Assembly (NCBI GenBank): GCA_024275575.1
Contig: JAJRYV010000001.1
Span: 1 to 64,000, forward strand
Source: a bacterium
Lineage (GTDB): Bacteria; Zhuqueibacterota; Zhuqueibacteria; Zhuqueibacterales; Geothermadaptataceae
Length of the DNA: 64,000 nt
Direction of reading: 5' to 3'
Position 1 is the stretch's first letter, and each line of letters starts with the position of its first letter. The notes beneath the pieces are model-generated. The model saw only the letters and a list, made by a program, of their open reading frames with translations, was not told the DNA's origin and ran no database searches. The position numbers and the translations under genes were made by a program. Of the stretch, positions 34,916 through 45,541 are shown piece by piece.

Positions 34916-36109
34916 ATGACAAAACTAACCATAGATGACATCGAGCTGAATGAACAACGAGTGCTCATGCGTGTCGATTTTAATGTGCCATTGAAAGACG
35001 GTGCGGTAACGGATGATACGCGGATTCGCCGCGCGTTGCCAAGCATTAAAAAAGTGATCGACTGCGGTGCTAAACTCATTCTTATGTCTCATCTTGGCCG
35101 ACCAAAAGGAAAAGCAAAACCGGAATTTTCATTAAAACCTGCCGCTGAAAAATTGAGTGAGTTATTAGGGAAATTCGTCCCTATCGCCCCGGATTGCATC
35201 GGCGGGGAAACTGCAGCGATGGTTGCTCAACTCAAAGCCGGTGAAGTTTTGCTGCTGGAAAATTTGCGCTTTCACAAAGCTGAAACAGATAATGATGCAA
35301 ATTTCGCCGGGGAGCTCGCCGCTTTTGCGGATGTTTATATCAACGACGCTTTTGGCGCTGCACACCGTGCACATGCCAGCACTGCAGGCGTAACCCGTTT
35401 TATCATGAATTGTGCAGCAGGCTATTTGATGACCAAGGAGTTGCAGGCCCTGAGCCGTTTGCTGTATGGTGCTGACAAACCCTATGTGGCAATTCTCGGT
35501 GGTGCAAAGGTATCTGATAAAATTTCGGTGATCAATAATTTGCTCGGCTGCGTCAACAATATTCTCATCGGCGGCGGCATGGCTTATACATTTTTAAAAT
35601 CACAGAATATCTCAATTGGCAATTCACTCCTGGAAGCTGACAAAATAGACGTCGCTGAAGATGCGTTGAAAAAATCGCAAGCAGGCGGGCGAGTAAAAAT
35701 CAGCCTGCCGAATGACCACATCGTTGCGACAGCAATCGATGCGAACAGCGGTGAAGCCACAACCATTTCTGCCATTGAAAATGAAATGACCGGTGTCGAT
35801 ATCGGACCGCGAACAATCAAGTCATATTGTGAAGTCATTAAAAAGGCCAAAACAATTTTCTGGAATGGCCCTATGGGCGTTTTCGAAAACCCGGTATTCG
35901 CTAAAGGTACTTTTGCCATCGCCGCCGCCGTCGCTGAAGCGACGGCCGGCGGCGCATTCAGCGTTGTTGGTGGAGGTGATAGCGTTTCAGCTTTGAATAA
36001 ATCGCAGTTAAGTGAAAAAATATCACACGTATCAACCGGTGGCGGCGCCTCTCTCGAATTCATGACTGGAAAAACCCTTCCCGGAGTCGATGCTTTGACG
36101 ACAAATTAA
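34916..36109 (+). CDS. pgk: Phosphoglycerate kinase
   Basis: 397 residues. [19 protein letters not shown] and the C-terminal nucleotide block GGGDSVSAL are all present. The reaction is 1,3-bisphosphoglycerate + ADP to 3-phosphoglycerate + ATP. ATG 34916 with GGAG six bases upstream is the likely start; GTG 34913 overlaps. No other glycolytic gene is adjacent apart from phosphorylase upstream. Confidence 0.96.
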   Translation: MTKLTIDDIELNEQRVLMRVDFNVPLKDGAVTDDTRIRRALPSIKKVIDCGAKLILMSHLGRPKGKAKPEFSLKPAAEKLSELLGKFVPIAPDCIGGETAAMVAQLKAGEVLLLENLRFHKAETDNDANFAGELAAFADVYINDAFGAAHRAHASTAGVTRFIMNCAAGYLMTKELQALSRLLYGADKPYVAILGGAKVSDKISVINNLLGCVNNILIGGGMAYTFLKSQNISIGNSLLEADKIDVAEDALKKSQAGGRVKISLPNDHIVATAIDANSGEATTISAIENEMTGVDIGPRTIKSYCEVIKKAKTIFWNGPMGVFENPVFAKGTFAIAAAVAEATAGGAFSVVGGGDSVSALNKSQLSEKISHVSTGGGASLEFMTGKTLPGVDALTTN

Positions 36110-36235
36110 TTCGCTGTCCAGCATCATTCGATATAAATAGTGTTGTTTGTCCTCGGAGTGCATTGCCTTTGTGCAATGCGAGTTGCAGCCCCTAACCCGG
36201 ATAAACCGGAACTTAAAAAAGAAAATTCCAAAGCG

Positions 36236-36320
36236 CACGCAAAGTCGCCGAGACGCTGAGAATACACAAATATTTTTTAAATTTTTTCTTTGCGATTCCT
36301 TTGCGTCTTCGCGTGAAATT
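36236..36320. repeat. CGCAAAG-type imperfect inverted repeat
   Basis: CACGCAAAGTCGCCGAGACGC on the plus strand faces CTTTGCG (36288-36294) and CTTTGCGTCTTCGCGTG (36299-36315). Such elements occur as dispersed intergenic repeats in many genomes. Confidence 0.5.
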
Positions 36321-36537
36321 TTTGCTTTTGAGGATTTAGATCAATATTTCTTACCAAAAATGGCAGAAAATAATTTGTCAGTTACTAAAGGGGCTGCACT
36401 CCGGTCTGGTTATCCAGTTGGGTCAGCACTTTCAATTTTTTGTTAAAACAAGTTACTTGAGCCAAAGAAATTTTATCTTCAGACGGACGCTGAGCCTGCT
36501 GAAGCTGGAGCATCCTCTCATCTTGTCCGAAACGCGC

Positions 36538-36570
36538 CTCCTTCAGACTCAGGGAGCACTTCTCGCGCGC
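36538..36570 (+). repeat. Dispersed 33-base repeat, copy A
   Basis: Matches 28 of 33 bases of the minus-strand sequence at 57764-57732. Shared core: ACTCAGGGAGC and CTTCTC. Confidence 0.6.
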
Positions 36571-36767
36571 ACGCTGAACGAATACCTAAATATTATCTTT
36601 CCGATTCGCAGATATTTGTTTTTATCTGCACCATAGCGGCTTGAAAATAATAAAGGCTAAAACTCCAATTTTTGCCAACCTATCCGATATTTAATTCAAC
36701 TCTTCAGTCTGCCGGTGATACAAAACATTATCGCCGGGAATTTTAAATTCAGAATTTTCTCTCCGCC

Positions 36768-38741
36768 ATGCCGCATTATAAAACAGAGAATAAAGTGCCG
36801 TTCGAAAAGGCAAATTATCATAAAACAACTTGCGCCATTCTTTTTATTGTGGCTGTCTTTTTCTTAAATCATGCATTGGCACAAAGCGGCTCAAAGACAG
36901 TGAGTCCATTTGAACTTTTATTGAAAAAATATGACGAGCAGGTAAATCAGGTCTACCGTCTTACAGAGAAATTGGGATTGCCGCACTTACCTTTGCAACC
37001 AACCGCATCTCCTGTTACAGCGTCTCCCCTTGATTTGTCAATCCACACGTCGCAGATTAATGAGCTTTACTTGCTTAATCCTGGAGATAAATTGGGCATC
37101 CGTATTTCCGGCAAACAGGAAAAATTTTATACTGTGCTCATCTTGCCGGATGGTTATATCTATTTGCCGGCAATCGGCCACACAAAGATTGCCGGACTGA
37201 AACTCGAAGATGCACAAAAAAAAATAGATTATCTGATCGGAAAACGATTGACCCATTTTAAGGTTGAAATTCATCTTACCGAAACGCGGCTGATTCGTCT
37301 TCAGGTCACCGGTGAAGTTTACCGGTCAGGAGAATATCGGGTACCGGTTGGAGTGAGCCTCATAACTGTTTTACACCAGGCAGGCGGTTTTTTACCCGGT
37401 GCGAATATTCGCGATGTCGAAGTTTATTTTGCCGATGGCAGACAGGAAACATTCGATTTGTATGATGCGCTCTATCAAATAAATGCACCGCGGCAAAACC
37501 TGTTTTCAAATGCGCGGATTCGGCTTAAACCTCAGACAGGCTGGTTTGCGATCGATGGTGAAATTCCACGGCCGGGATTATATCAGTTTGGCAGAGAAAA
37601 ACAGCAGCCGCTGTCCACCATTCTTGATTGGGCAGGAACGAAAACAACCAGCACTGATTCACAAATCGTATTCATCAACAGGTTGGTGAAAGGCAATCGT
37701 CGACTCATTCAGGTCGGGCAGAAAAGACGGGGTGAATTTCAAATTCATCGCGGGGATATCATCACTATCGCAACGACTCCAGCTATACCATCCATATTTG
37801 TAACCATCGAGGGAGAAATCTCCCGACCGGGCAAATATAGCTGGGCAAAAGGGTTGTATTTAAGCGATATTATACAAATAGCCGGCGGACTGCGCAAAGA
37901 AGCCGATTCCGCTCACTGCGATGTGACAGTTGCAGGCAGGCAAAATAAAATAATGAGTTTTACCGCTGATCCGGCGGCTGCTTTGTCAAACCCACATGGA
38001 GAAAATGATCCTGAATTCACCGGTGAAACAACGGTTCTCATTCGAAAAAATCGAAACCAGGGGCGTTTGCAATTTGTCACTGTCCGGGGCGAGTTTTATT
38101 TCCCTGGAAAATATGCGATTGAAAAAAACAAAACGCGAATGGCAGATATTCTCGAAAGGGCCGGTGGATTTACCCCATTTGCACAAAAGCGCGGTTTACG
38201 CATAATTCGCAAACAACCGCAATTGTATTCGCAAGCAGACGCGGAACGATTTGACCGGACGATTACAAATCAACTTTCACAAAAGGAATATGAACATTTG
38301 TTGCTCGCAAATGATTTGCGTCAACTGGAACAAATCTCTTTTGAACAAAACCGGCTTTTCGATACGGTTCCGGCCGACGAAAACCCATTATTGCGCAAGG
38401 GAGACATTATTTTTGTCCAGGCAAAAACAGACCTCATTTTCATCGCCGGCAGGGTAGGGCGGCCCGGTGGAGTGAAATTCATCAAGATTTTTAAAATTGA
38501 CGATTATATTAGAAAAGCAGGTGGGTTCACCTGGGATGCGGATAAAAAACATACGAAAGTCATCCGGGTTTCCGGCGAAGTGAGCAAAGCGGACGACAGC
38601 ACAAAACTAATGCCTGGTGATATTATCTGGGTGCCTGTCGGGCAGGGGAATGGTCTCTGGTCAAATTTTCGTGACTTGATGACTGTTGCAATACAACTGG
38701 CAACTATTTTTTTAATTTTTGATCGTGCACGAAAAGAGTGA
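36768..38741 (+). CDS. Wza-like polysaccharide export protein with multiple SLBB domains
   Basis: 657 residues. A signal peptide near 20-38 (FIVAVFFLNHALAQ) is followed by the Poly_export domain (YLLNPGDKLGIRISG, then GYIYLPAIGHTKIAG). About five SLBB-type repeats follow, each with a phrase like VTGEVYRSGEYRVPVG, IDGEIPRPGLYQFG, IEGEISRPGKYSW, VRGEFYFPGKYAI or IAGRVGRPGGVKF. A C-terminal hydrophobic segment (LMTVAIQLATIFLIF) ends it. It should form the outer-membrane channel or periplasmic conduit for the polysaccharide. The ATG used has no strong ribosome site. It is the first gene of the 20-kb plus-strand locus. Confidence 0.88.
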   Translation: MPHYKTENKVPFEKANYHKTTCAILFIVAVFFLNHALAQSGSKTVSPFELLLKKYDEQVNQVYRLTEKLGLPHLPLQPTASPVTASPLDLSIHTSQINELYLLNPGDKLGIRISGKQEKFYTVLILPDGYIYLPAIGHTKIAGLKLEDAQKKIDYLIGKRLTHFKVEIHLTETRLIRLQVTGEVYRSGEYRVPVGVSLITVLHQAGGFLPGANIRDVEVYFADGRQETFDLYDALYQINAPRQNLFSNARIRLKPQTGWFAIDGEIPRPGLYQFGREKQQPLSTILDWAGTKTTSTDSQIVFINRLVKGNRRLIQVGQKRRGEFQIHRGDIITIATTPAIPSIFVTIEGEISRPGKYSWAKGLYLSDIIQIAGGLRKEADSAHCDVTVAGRQNKIMSFTADPAAALSNPHGENDPEFTGETTVLIRKNRNQGRLQFVTVRGEFYFPGKYAIEKNKTRMADILERAGGFTPFAQKRGLRIIRKQPQLYSQADAERFDRTITNQLSQKEYEHLLLANDLRQLEQISFEQNRLFDTVPADENPLLRKGDIIFVQAKTDLIFIAGRVGRPGGVKFIKIFKIDDYIRKAGGFTWDADKKHTKVIRVSGEVSKADDSTKLMPGDIIWVPVGQGNGLWSNFRDLMTVAIQLATIFLIFDRARKE

Positions 38742-38762
38742 AAATATGGGCCATTGCTTTCA

Positions 38763-40019
38763 ATGACGCGAATAGATAAATATGAAAATATCGATTTAAG
38801 AACAGTGCTGAAGTTTTTATGCACAAGCCGTAAACAACTGCTCGCTATCGCATCGTCTGCGCTGTTTCTGTTTTCACTGCTCTGTCTTGTTATGCCACAC
38901 AAATTTGCAGCCACGGCAGTCATCATGCCGCCGCAACAGGAAACCAGCCCGTTCCATCTGCAAAACATCAATGCTTCTCCGCTGGCGCTACTGGCGCTGC
39001 AAAACGCCCTTGATTCAGGTGAATTGTACATCGATATTCTGCAAAGCGAGCGGGCGGTGCAAGAAGTTTTAAAGACAGAACTGGCACGTGGTGGAGAAGC
39101 GACAGACTTGCTGGAATATTGGCATGTGGAACGCCTGCAGGATGCCATTGAAACGCTGCGACAGGCCACAGTCATCGATAAGTCACCTGCCGGTTTGATC
39201 AGTGTAAAAATCATTTTAGACGATGCTGAACTTGCCGCACAAATTGCCAATACTTACTTTGCCGTGCTCGATTCAATTCTGCAGCGGCAAAACCGGCAAC
39301 AAAATGCGGCAACGCGGCGCTATTTGCAAACGCAATTGCAAAGCAACTCCGCAAAACTGCGCGCCGCCACTGACAGCCTCGCTTTTTACCGTTCGCGTTA
39401 CAGAATTATTGCTCCGGCTGATCAGGCAACAGGCATTTTAGGTCAATTGGCAGAGCTCAAGAGCAAAATGATCACGAAAGAAATGCAAATTGAAATGTTT
39501 AAAAATTCGATGCAGGTGGATAATCCTCAACTTTTGCTGGCGCAGGAGGAACATATCGCGCTACAACGACAATATAACAAGCTGCAAACAAAACAAGATG
39601 GTGATAACGATGTTTTTGCATCTTTGTATGTTTTGCCCCGGCTTCTCGCTCGTCTCGCCGATTTGGAACGCGAAACCAAAACGCTCGAGCTCGTCTGGCA
39701 GTTTTTAACTGAACAATTGCAGCGCACGAGATTTCAAGAGCAACAGAACATGCCGGTGATCCATTTTCTCGATCGCGCAATACCGGACGAAAAGCCGGTC
39801 TGGCCCAAGCCATTTATCGTGATCCCGGTCGGTGTATTTGCATGTACTTTAATCGGTATCGTTTTGCTGTTGGCTCACAAGTTTATCACATTTTCCCAGG
39901 ATGACGAGAAAAACAGCAGGGATGAATATGCCTCAGGTTACCCCCAAATTCATCGTGTTGAATCTTCCGATTTGCAAACACCGTCGGTTTCCCGGGAAAC
40001 TGATATTCAAAAAAATTAA
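38763..40019 (+). CDS. Wzz-like chain-length determinant / polysaccharide co-polymerase
   Basis: About 418 residues. Two membrane helices (near 22-42 and 345-367) flank a long periplasmic region rich in heptads (residues 160-320). MPPQQETSPF and PVIHFLDRAIPDEKPVWPKP before the second helix are typical of Wzz/PCP proteins. No tyrosine-kinase domain is fused, and no separate BY-kinase is in the locus. It sets the polymer length in concert with the SLBB export protein. ATG 38763 was preferred to TTG 38754. Confidence 0.85.
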   Translation: MTRIDKYENIDLRTVLKFLCTSRKQLLAIASSALFLFSLLCLVMPHKFAATAVIMPPQQETSPFHLQNINASPLALLALQNALDSGELYIDILQSERAVQEVLKTELARGGEATDLLEYWHVERLQDAIETLRQATVIDKSPAGLISVKIILDDAELAAQIANTYFAVLDSILQRQNRQQNAATRRYLQTQLQSNSAKLRAATDSLAFYRSRYRIIAPADQATGILGQLAELKSKMITKEMQIEMFKNSMQVDNPQLLLAQEEHIALQRQYNKLQTKQDGDNDVFASLYVLPRLLARLADLERETKTLELVWQFLTEQLQRTRFQEQQNMPVIHFLDRAIPDEKPVWPKPFIVIPVGVFACTLIGIVLLLAHKFITFSQDDEKNSRDEYASGYPQIHRVESSDLQTPSVSRETDIQKN

Positions 40020-40034
40020 ACCGACCTGGTTACC

Positions 40035-41762
40035 GTGTTTCCCCATTTAACCACCCACTGTTTGATCATCTCTTTGCTGGTTTTCTGCTCACCTGTATCA
40101 AAAATACAGGCTCAAAATATTGATGTCGAATCGAATCATCCGGTTTATAATTTCATCGATTATTTGGAGACCCGGGGTCTGACAAATGCGGTGATCAGCA
40201 CGACAAAACCATTGAGCCGTCGCGAAATCAGCCGCCTATTGAAAAATGTTTTGAATAGTAAAAAGAGCGTCCTCAACTCCCGGGAGTTGAAATTAGTGAC
40301 TGCGTTTCGTGCAGAATTTATCGATTTTTCACATGTTCAGGCAGTGGTGAGTAAACCTTATCCTGTTAAATTGCAGACGATTCTTAAAACGGCACATCTA
40401 TCTCATACAGTAATATTTAAAGACTATCGATTTTTATTTTTAAAAATTGACCGGGATTACAGTATTGCAGCGAATCCATTGTTTGCATATTCCGCCGGCG
40501 AATCGGTACTTGATTTACCCGGAAAAGTCAATCTGGTAAAAAGATCAGGCGGGCTGCAATTGCAGGGAACCATCGGCCGGCGAATGAGTTATTTTGTTGA
40601 TTTTCGCGATACCCGGGAAAGCGGCAACAAGTATTTCCCTGTCGGGCACCGTCTTGCCTGGCCGGGTTATGGTTACGCAGAAGGTCGTGGCGATCAGCTT
40701 TTCCATGATGAAGCCGTGGCCTTTATCAATGTTGATTTTAGAAAGTTGACTGTTCAACTCGGCAAAAACAGTAACCGCTGGGGCCCGGCCTTGTCCGGTG
40801 GGCTTATTTTAAATGATGCGGCCACTTCCTACAATCAGATGCGTTTGCAGGCCAAATTCGGCAAGCTGCGGTTATCTTACTTTCACGCCGGGCTGCAAAC
40901 TTACCCGCGAATTGTGGTTGATTCCTACACCAGCAATTCCGTTGCAAGAGAGAGTTTTGCTGAAAAATATATTGCCGGCCACCGACTCGAATTTAAACTG
41001 CATCGACGATTACTCCTGGCGTTGAATGAAACTGTCATCTATGGTGAGCGCGGTTTGCAATTAGCCTACTTAAACCCATTGATGTTTTTTCGCAGTGCGG
41101 AGCATTTTTATGGTGACCGGGACAATGTCGCCCTGGGCGTTGATGTGAAGTTTTTGCTGAAAAGAAATATCCTCATTTATAGCGAATTGCTTTTGGACGA
41201 TTTTTCCTGGGGCAGGTCAGGCACAAGCTGGTACGGCAATAAACAGGCCTGGCTTGCCGGTTTTAAAACAACAAAGGTTGTGCGCTCAATACCGTCGATG
41301 GTGCAGTTCGAATATGTGCGTATTCGTCCATATGTTTACAGTCATACTTTTCCGATTAACACCTACACGCATTATAACACCAGTCTTGGTAACCTGCTTC
41401 AACCAAATTCTGAAGCCTTTTTTTTGAATTTTCGATTCTACCCACGCTGGAATACTGTTTTTGATTTATTGCTTAAACGAACGCTGCATGGCGATAATCC
41501 CGGTAGTCGTAATGTCGGAGGCCGGATTGCCGATGCATTTGATGTACACGATTCCCACACAGCCAAATTTCTTGACGGGATACTGGAATCGCGCCGGGAA
41601 ATCAAATTCACAACAACGATATCCCTGTATTTGAATTTCGACTGGTTTGTTAGTGGTCTCTGGCAATCAAGCCAAAAAGGGCAGAGCTTTGATGCAAATT
41701 TTTTCACTTTTAACACCGGGTTCAGATTAAATTTCCATGAAAAACATTCGAGATCAAACTAA
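40035..41762 (+). CDS. Wzi-like capsule assembly outer-membrane protein
   Basis: 575 residues. A signal peptide (CLIISLLVFCSPVSKIQAQ) is followed by an N-terminal helical part (YLETRGLTNAVISTTKPLSR) and a long beta-barrel with many aromatic-ended strands. GRRMSYFVDFRDTRESGN and LGKNSNRWGPALSGGL are the Wzi family phrases. Wzi anchors or assembles capsule at the cell surface. It starts with GTG at 40035, and its end overlaps the next gene by 26 bases. Confidence 0.8.
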   Translation: MFPHLTTHCLIISLLVFCSPVSKIQAQNIDVESNHPVYNFIDYLETRGLTNAVISTTKPLSRREISRLLKNVLNSKKSVLNSRELKLVTAFRAEFIDFSHVQAVVSKPYPVKLQTILKTAHLSHTVIFKDYRFLFLKIDRDYSIAANPLFAYSAGESVLDLPGKVNLVKRSGGLQLQGTIGRRMSYFVDFRDTRESGNKYFPVGHRLAWPGYGYAEGRGDQLFHDEAVAFINVDFRKLTVQLGKNSNRWGPALSGGLILNDAATSYNQMRLQAKFGKLRLSYFHAGLQTYPRIVVDSYTSNSVARESFAEKYIAGHRLEFKLHRRLLLALNETVIYGERGLQLAYLNPLMFFRSAEHFYGDRDNVALGVDVKFLLKRNILIYSELLLDDFSWGRSGTSWYGNKQAWLAGFKTTKVVRSIPSMVQFEYVRIRPYVYSHTFPINTYTHYNTSLGNLLQPNSEAFFLNFRFYPRWNTVFDLLLKRTLHGDNPGSRNVGGRIADAFDVHDSHTAKFLDGILESRREIKFTTTISLYLNFDWFVSGLWQSSQKGQSFDANFFTFNTGFRLNFHEKHSRSN

Positions 41763-42915
41763 AACCCAGGCATCCTTTCGGCCTCTCATCATTTCTGATT
41801 TTTATCCATCAATGCGATGTCCCTATGAAGGTTTATGCGTTAAGGAACAACTCGAACACATGCCCGGAGGGGAAAGTGCCATGCTCATTTCTCCAGCAAT
41901 AAATTATCCGCCATTGCCACGCTATCGATTTCTGCGTGCTCGCAGCATTGACCGTGGTTGGCAGGGCGCTGGAAATAATGTTTATAGAATCCCGGCCTTT
42001 TACCTGCCGGTTATCGGTGAACACATCATCTTGCGCCGATTGATTAAGGAATCGATAAACTTTCTTCACTGGACTGATAAGTCATTTAACCTGATTCACG
42101 CCAACTGGGCGTATCGTAGCGGAGCTATTGCTGCGGCTGTCGCAGAATATATCGACGTTCCTTTCGTGTTGACGATCTGGGGGTCTGATATCGATATCTG
42201 GCTGCGCGAAAGGCGGAAGCGACAGCACATTTTAGAAGTCTTTTCGAAAACCGGCGCCTTGATCGTACAAAATAAGGCACATCGGAAAAAACTGATGGAA
42301 TTAGGAATTACGGCAAAAAAGATATTCCTCAATCCACTCGGCATCGATACCGAAAAATTTACACCCGCGGTGAACAAATGTCGCAATCAAAAATTTACCC
42401 TCGGCATAATCGGCAATCTTTTTCGGGACAAGGGGCATCATGATGTTTTTCGGGCTTTGGCGATCTGTACATCGGACGCCCGGTTGACAATCATCGGCGA
42501 TGGGCCGGAATTGAACAATTTGCGAAGCCTGACACATCAGCTTAAAATCAACCATCGTGTTAAATTCGTCGGGATGAAACCACCACAGGAAATCCCGGCT
42601 TTACTGCAGAAAATCGATGCTTTGATCATCGGCAGCTATCATGAGGGCGCGCCTAAGGTATTGCTCGAAGCATTGAGTTGCGGCAAACCGGTGATCAGCA
42701 CAAAAGTTGGTTTTGCCCCGGAAATCATCGAACCGGACTGCGGTCTTCTCGTCGATATCGGCCAAATCGATGCGATGGCGGGGGCGATCGATACGGCAGT
42801 ATTGCAAAAATGGTGTGCGCAAGAGATTCGCAGTTTCGCCTTGCCCTACGACTGGCGATTTTTTAAACAACGTCTGCGCTCAATTTATGAATATGTTCTC
42901 AAAGAAACAAAATAG
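41737..42915 (+). CDS. Glycosyltransferase family 4
   Basis: 392 residues, GT-B fold. Acceptor half: [19 protein letters not shown] and TIWGSDIDIW. Donor half: IIGNLFRDKGHHD, then IIGDGPELNNL and the E-x7-E block EGAPKVLLEALSCGKPVIS. It adds a sugar from a nucleotide-sugar donor to the growing glycan on the cytoplasmic face; the sugar is not predictable. It overlaps the Wzi gene by 26 bases and the flippase gene by one base, which suggests coupled translation. Confidence 0.88.
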   Translation: MKNIRDQTKTQASFRPLIISDFYPSMRCPYEGLCVKEQLEHMPGGESAMLISPAINYPPLPRYRFLRARSIDRGWQGAGNNVYRIPAFYLPVIGEHIILRRLIKESINFLHWTDKSFNLIHANWAYRSGAIAAAVAEYIDVPFVLTIWGSDIDIWLRERRKRQHILEVFSKTGALIVQNKAHRKKLMELGITAKKIFLNPLGIDTEKFTPAVNKCRNQKFTLGIIGNLFRDKGHHDVFRALAICTSDARLTIIGDGPELNNLRSLTHQLKINHRVKFVGMKPPQEIPALLQKIDALIIGSYHEGAPKVLLEALSCGKPVISTKVGFAPEIIEPDCGLLVDIGQIDAMAGAIDTAVLQKWCAQEIRSFALPYDWRFFKQRLRSIYEYVLKETK

Positions 42916-44129
42916 TGAGTTTTCTAAAAGACAGCCGTGATTTGTTGCTGATCCGAGGCTTGACCGTCTTATCCCAAATGCTGGGTGGGGTATTCTTAGC
43001 GCGTATCCTGGGACCGCATGATCGCGGAATCTTTGCTTTGCTCATCCTGCTGCCAATACTCTGCGGGCAAATTGGTATTTTTGGTCTCGATATTACAAAT
43101 GCTGTTTTCACCGGCCGGCAGTATAAAAATATCCAGGGCCTGATTCGTCAAAGTTTGTCCCTGCAATTCACCATCGCAGCAGTGTTGGCCTTGCTGTTTT
43201 TTATCTTTAGCCATCGAATCAGCGCTGCAACTGGTCTGGGCGATTACATTATTGAATATCGTTTTCTGGCCTTGATCATCCCGCTCATTCTTTTTGTGCA
43301 AAACGGCGGCAGTGTACTCTGGGGGCAAAAAGAATTTCGTGTTTTTGGGATTTTGCAGTTTTTGCGCCCGGCGAGTTTTCTCGCCGGCATCAGTGCACTG
43401 GCATTTGTTCATTTAGCCTCGATTAAGATTTTTATCAGCATTTTTATTGCGTCGTTTATCGTGCCATCGGCTTTTCTTGTTTTTTTCAAAAAAATAAAAC
43501 CGATATGGATATGGCCTCGCGGTATTGCGCTTAAAAAAATAATCTGTTTTTCTTTCCCTGTCTGGCTCGCCCAGATAAGTGGTTTTTCCTATTTTCGTCT
43601 CGATTTGTTGATATTAAATCATTGGTGGCCGACAAAAATATGTGGGTATTTTGCAGTCTTGTTTTTTATCGCTGAAGCTGTTGGCTTCATCGGCAGTACC
43701 CTTGGAGAAGTTCTGCTGCCCTACACAAAAATATGTAAAAAAAACAAAAATACGCAACTCCTGAGTCAAGCCTTGCGGTTGAGTCTGTCGATAACGATTG
43801 TAATGGTCGCAGTCATCGCGTTATCAGCTCAATACATGATCAAAATTATTTTTGGTACTGGTTTTTTACCGATAATTCCTGCGTTATACTGGTTGTTGCC
43901 GGGCATCGTTTTTCGTAACGGCGTTAAAGTTCTTTCATTATGGCATATCGCTTACGGGAATTTGTATTTTAATGCAGCGCTAAATTTCGCTGGCATTGCC
44001 TTAATTACAGTCGCAAACGTGATATTCATTCCAGCAAACGGGATGATCGCTGCAACCGCAATCAACAGTGTTATGTTCTTTTTACTTTTTCTTTGTTCAG
44101 TCTTATATGCCTGCAAATGTGCATCTTAG
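42915..44129 (+). CDS. Wzx-like polysaccharide flippase
   Basis: 404 residues with about twelve membrane helices. It begins FLKDSRDLLLIRGLTVLSQ and GGVFLARILGPHDRGIFAL, the standard N-terminus of the polysaccharide transporter (MOP/PST) family. It flips undecaprenyl-linked repeat units to the periplasm. The GTG start at 42915 shares its first base with the TAG stop of the glycosyltransferase. Confidence 0.88.
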   Translation: MSFLKDSRDLLLIRGLTVLSQMLGGVFLARILGPHDRGIFALLILLPILCGQIGIFGLDITNAVFTGRQYKNIQGLIRQSLSLQFTIAAVLALLFFIFSHRISAATGLGDYIIEYRFLALIIPLILFVQNGGSVLWGQKEFRVFGILQFLRPASFLAGISALAFVHLASIKIFISIFIASFIVPSAFLVFFKKIKPIWIWPRGIALKKIICFSFPVWLAQISGFSYFRLDLLILNHWWPTKICGYFAVLFFIAEAVGFIGSTLGEVLLPYTKICKKNKNTQLLSQALRLSLSITIVMVAVIALSAQYMIKIIFGTGFLPIIPALYWLLPGIVFRNGVKVLSLWHIAYGNLYFNAALNFAGIALITVANVIFIPANGMIAATAINSVMFFLLFLCSVLYACKCAS

Positions 44130-44167
44130 CATTTACAGCCACCTTTTGAAAAAAAAACATGTGAATT

Positions 44168-45535
44168 ATGCCCAAAGTTTTAATGATTACTTATTACTTT
44201 CCCCCTGTTGCCGGCGTCGGAGCACAGCGAAGCTTGCGTTTTGCGCGCAGTTTGTTGCATTTCGGTTGGGAGCCCCACGTTCTTACACCGCGAAATCGGT
44301 ATTATGTTTTGAGTACCAAAGAACAAGGGTTCGATTTCGGCAATTCACTCACCATACATGAAACATCGGCTATTTTTCCTGTGCAATTCCTGCAAAAAAA
44401 ACTGGATCATAAACCAAATACCGGACTATTTTCACCACAAAAAAATAATTTCTTTTCAGCGATCAGGAATTTGCTTTTCAGCCTGTTGTGCAAACCGGAC
44501 GAATATCGTGGCTGGATTCCCTTTGCCGTGCGCGAGGGACGAAAAATTATCCGGCGCCACGATATCGATTTAATTTATTCCTCCGGTCCGCCAAATTCTT
44601 GCCACATCATCGCACAGCAGCTCAGGGAAAGCCTGAAAATTCCCTGGGTGGCTGATTTACGTGATTTATGGAATATGTTTCCCCATAGTTACAATCCTTT
44701 CAATTGGCGCTGGCGGCGGAATTACGATGAACGAATCGAGCAAACCATTTTAAGCCATGCAGACCAGATCATCACAACTTCAGAAGAAATGCGTCTTGAA
44801 CTGATGGAGATTCTCCCAGAATTCTCGAAGCCGGCATTCCATAAGATCACCAACGGATATGATTCAAGCGATTTCACTTTTAACAAAAATGGTGAAAAAA
44901 ACAAAATACTGACCATTTCTCATGTGGGGAACCTTTTTCCCTGGCGTTCACTGCAGCCATTGTTAAAAGCGTTGCTGGTTTTATATGAACAGCAGCCCCA
45001 ATACAGGAATCGTTTGCTGATAAAATTGGCCGGATTAATTCCCCAGGTAGAAATCGAATTGATCAAACATCATGATCTGCAAGATTCCATTCGTATCGTT
45101 GGTAATTATTCCCATGAAAAAGCGCTTTCACTGATTCAGCATTCTTCTGTTCTGTTACTTTTAACAGGAACTTTAAAACAGGCGCGACAAATGATTCCAG
45201 CAAAAATCTTTGAATATGTCGCTGCTGAAAAACCGATTATCAGCATCGGACCCGCCGGCGCATGCTCGCGTTTGATTGCTGCAGAGAAGTTGGGTTGGCA
45301 TTTTGAACCGGATAAAACGAACGATATAACGATGCGACTCATTCAGCTATTGAAAGATTTCGAAAGCGGCGGCATCTGTTTTACAAATACACAAAAATTC
45401 AAATTTGAACAAATAAATTTAACAAAAAAACTGGTTGCGATCTTCGGTAAGTGCCTTGACCCGCGAAGGCAGGCCATCTCACTCCCGACGCCGGTGACTT
45501 ATGGTTATCAAAATAAAAATGATTCCACCCGATAG
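44168..45535 (+). CDS. Glycosyltransferase family 4
   Basis: 455 residues. VLMITYYFPPVAGVGAQRSL at the start and ISHVGNLFPWRSLQPLLKAL, RIVGNYSHEKALSLIQ and PAKIFEYVAAEKPI in the donor half mark a GT4 of the type common in polysaccharide loci. VADLRDLW is the acceptor-side signature. Sugar specificity is unknown. The next gene starts six bases after its stop. Confidence 0.85.
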   Translation: MPKVLMITYYFPPVAGVGAQRSLRFARSLLHFGWEPHVLTPRNRYYVLSTKEQGFDFGNSLTIHETSAIFPVQFLQKKLDHKPNTGLFSPQKNNFFSAIRNLLFSLLCKPDEYRGWIPFAVREGRKIIRRHDIDLIYSSGPPNSCHIIAQQLRESLKIPWVADLRDLWNMFPHSYNPFNWRWRRNYDERIEQTILSHADQIITTSEEMRLELMEILPEFSKPAFHKITNGYDSSDFTFNKNGEKNKILTISHVGNLFPWRSLQPLLKALLVLYEQQPQYRNRLLIKLAGLIPQVEIELIKHHDLQDSIRIVGNYSHEKALSLIQHSSVLLLLTGTLKQARQMIPAKIFEYVAAEKPIISIGPAGACSRLIAAEKLGWHFEPDKTNDITMRLIQLLKDFESGGICFTNTQKFKFEQINLTKKLVAIFGKCLDPRRQAISLPTPVTYGYQNKNDSTR

Positions 45536-45541
45536 TGAATT

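Larger units (their letters stand above)
36110..36767. other. 658-base intergenic region with several repeats
   Basis: Contains a small hairpin (GCATTGC/GCAATGC at 36160-36179), a CGCAAAG-type inverted repeat and a dispersed repeat, listed below. GGGGCTGC appears in opposite orientations near 36184 and 36390. It must carry the promoter of the polysaccharide locus. No gene is convincing. Confidence 0.5.

Noticed and set aside
36147-36636. Two plus-strand open frames of 99 and 72 codons between pgk and the SLBB gene
   Set aside because: They run through intergenic repeats; the shared peptide LLQTQGALL simply reflects the dispersed DNA repeat.
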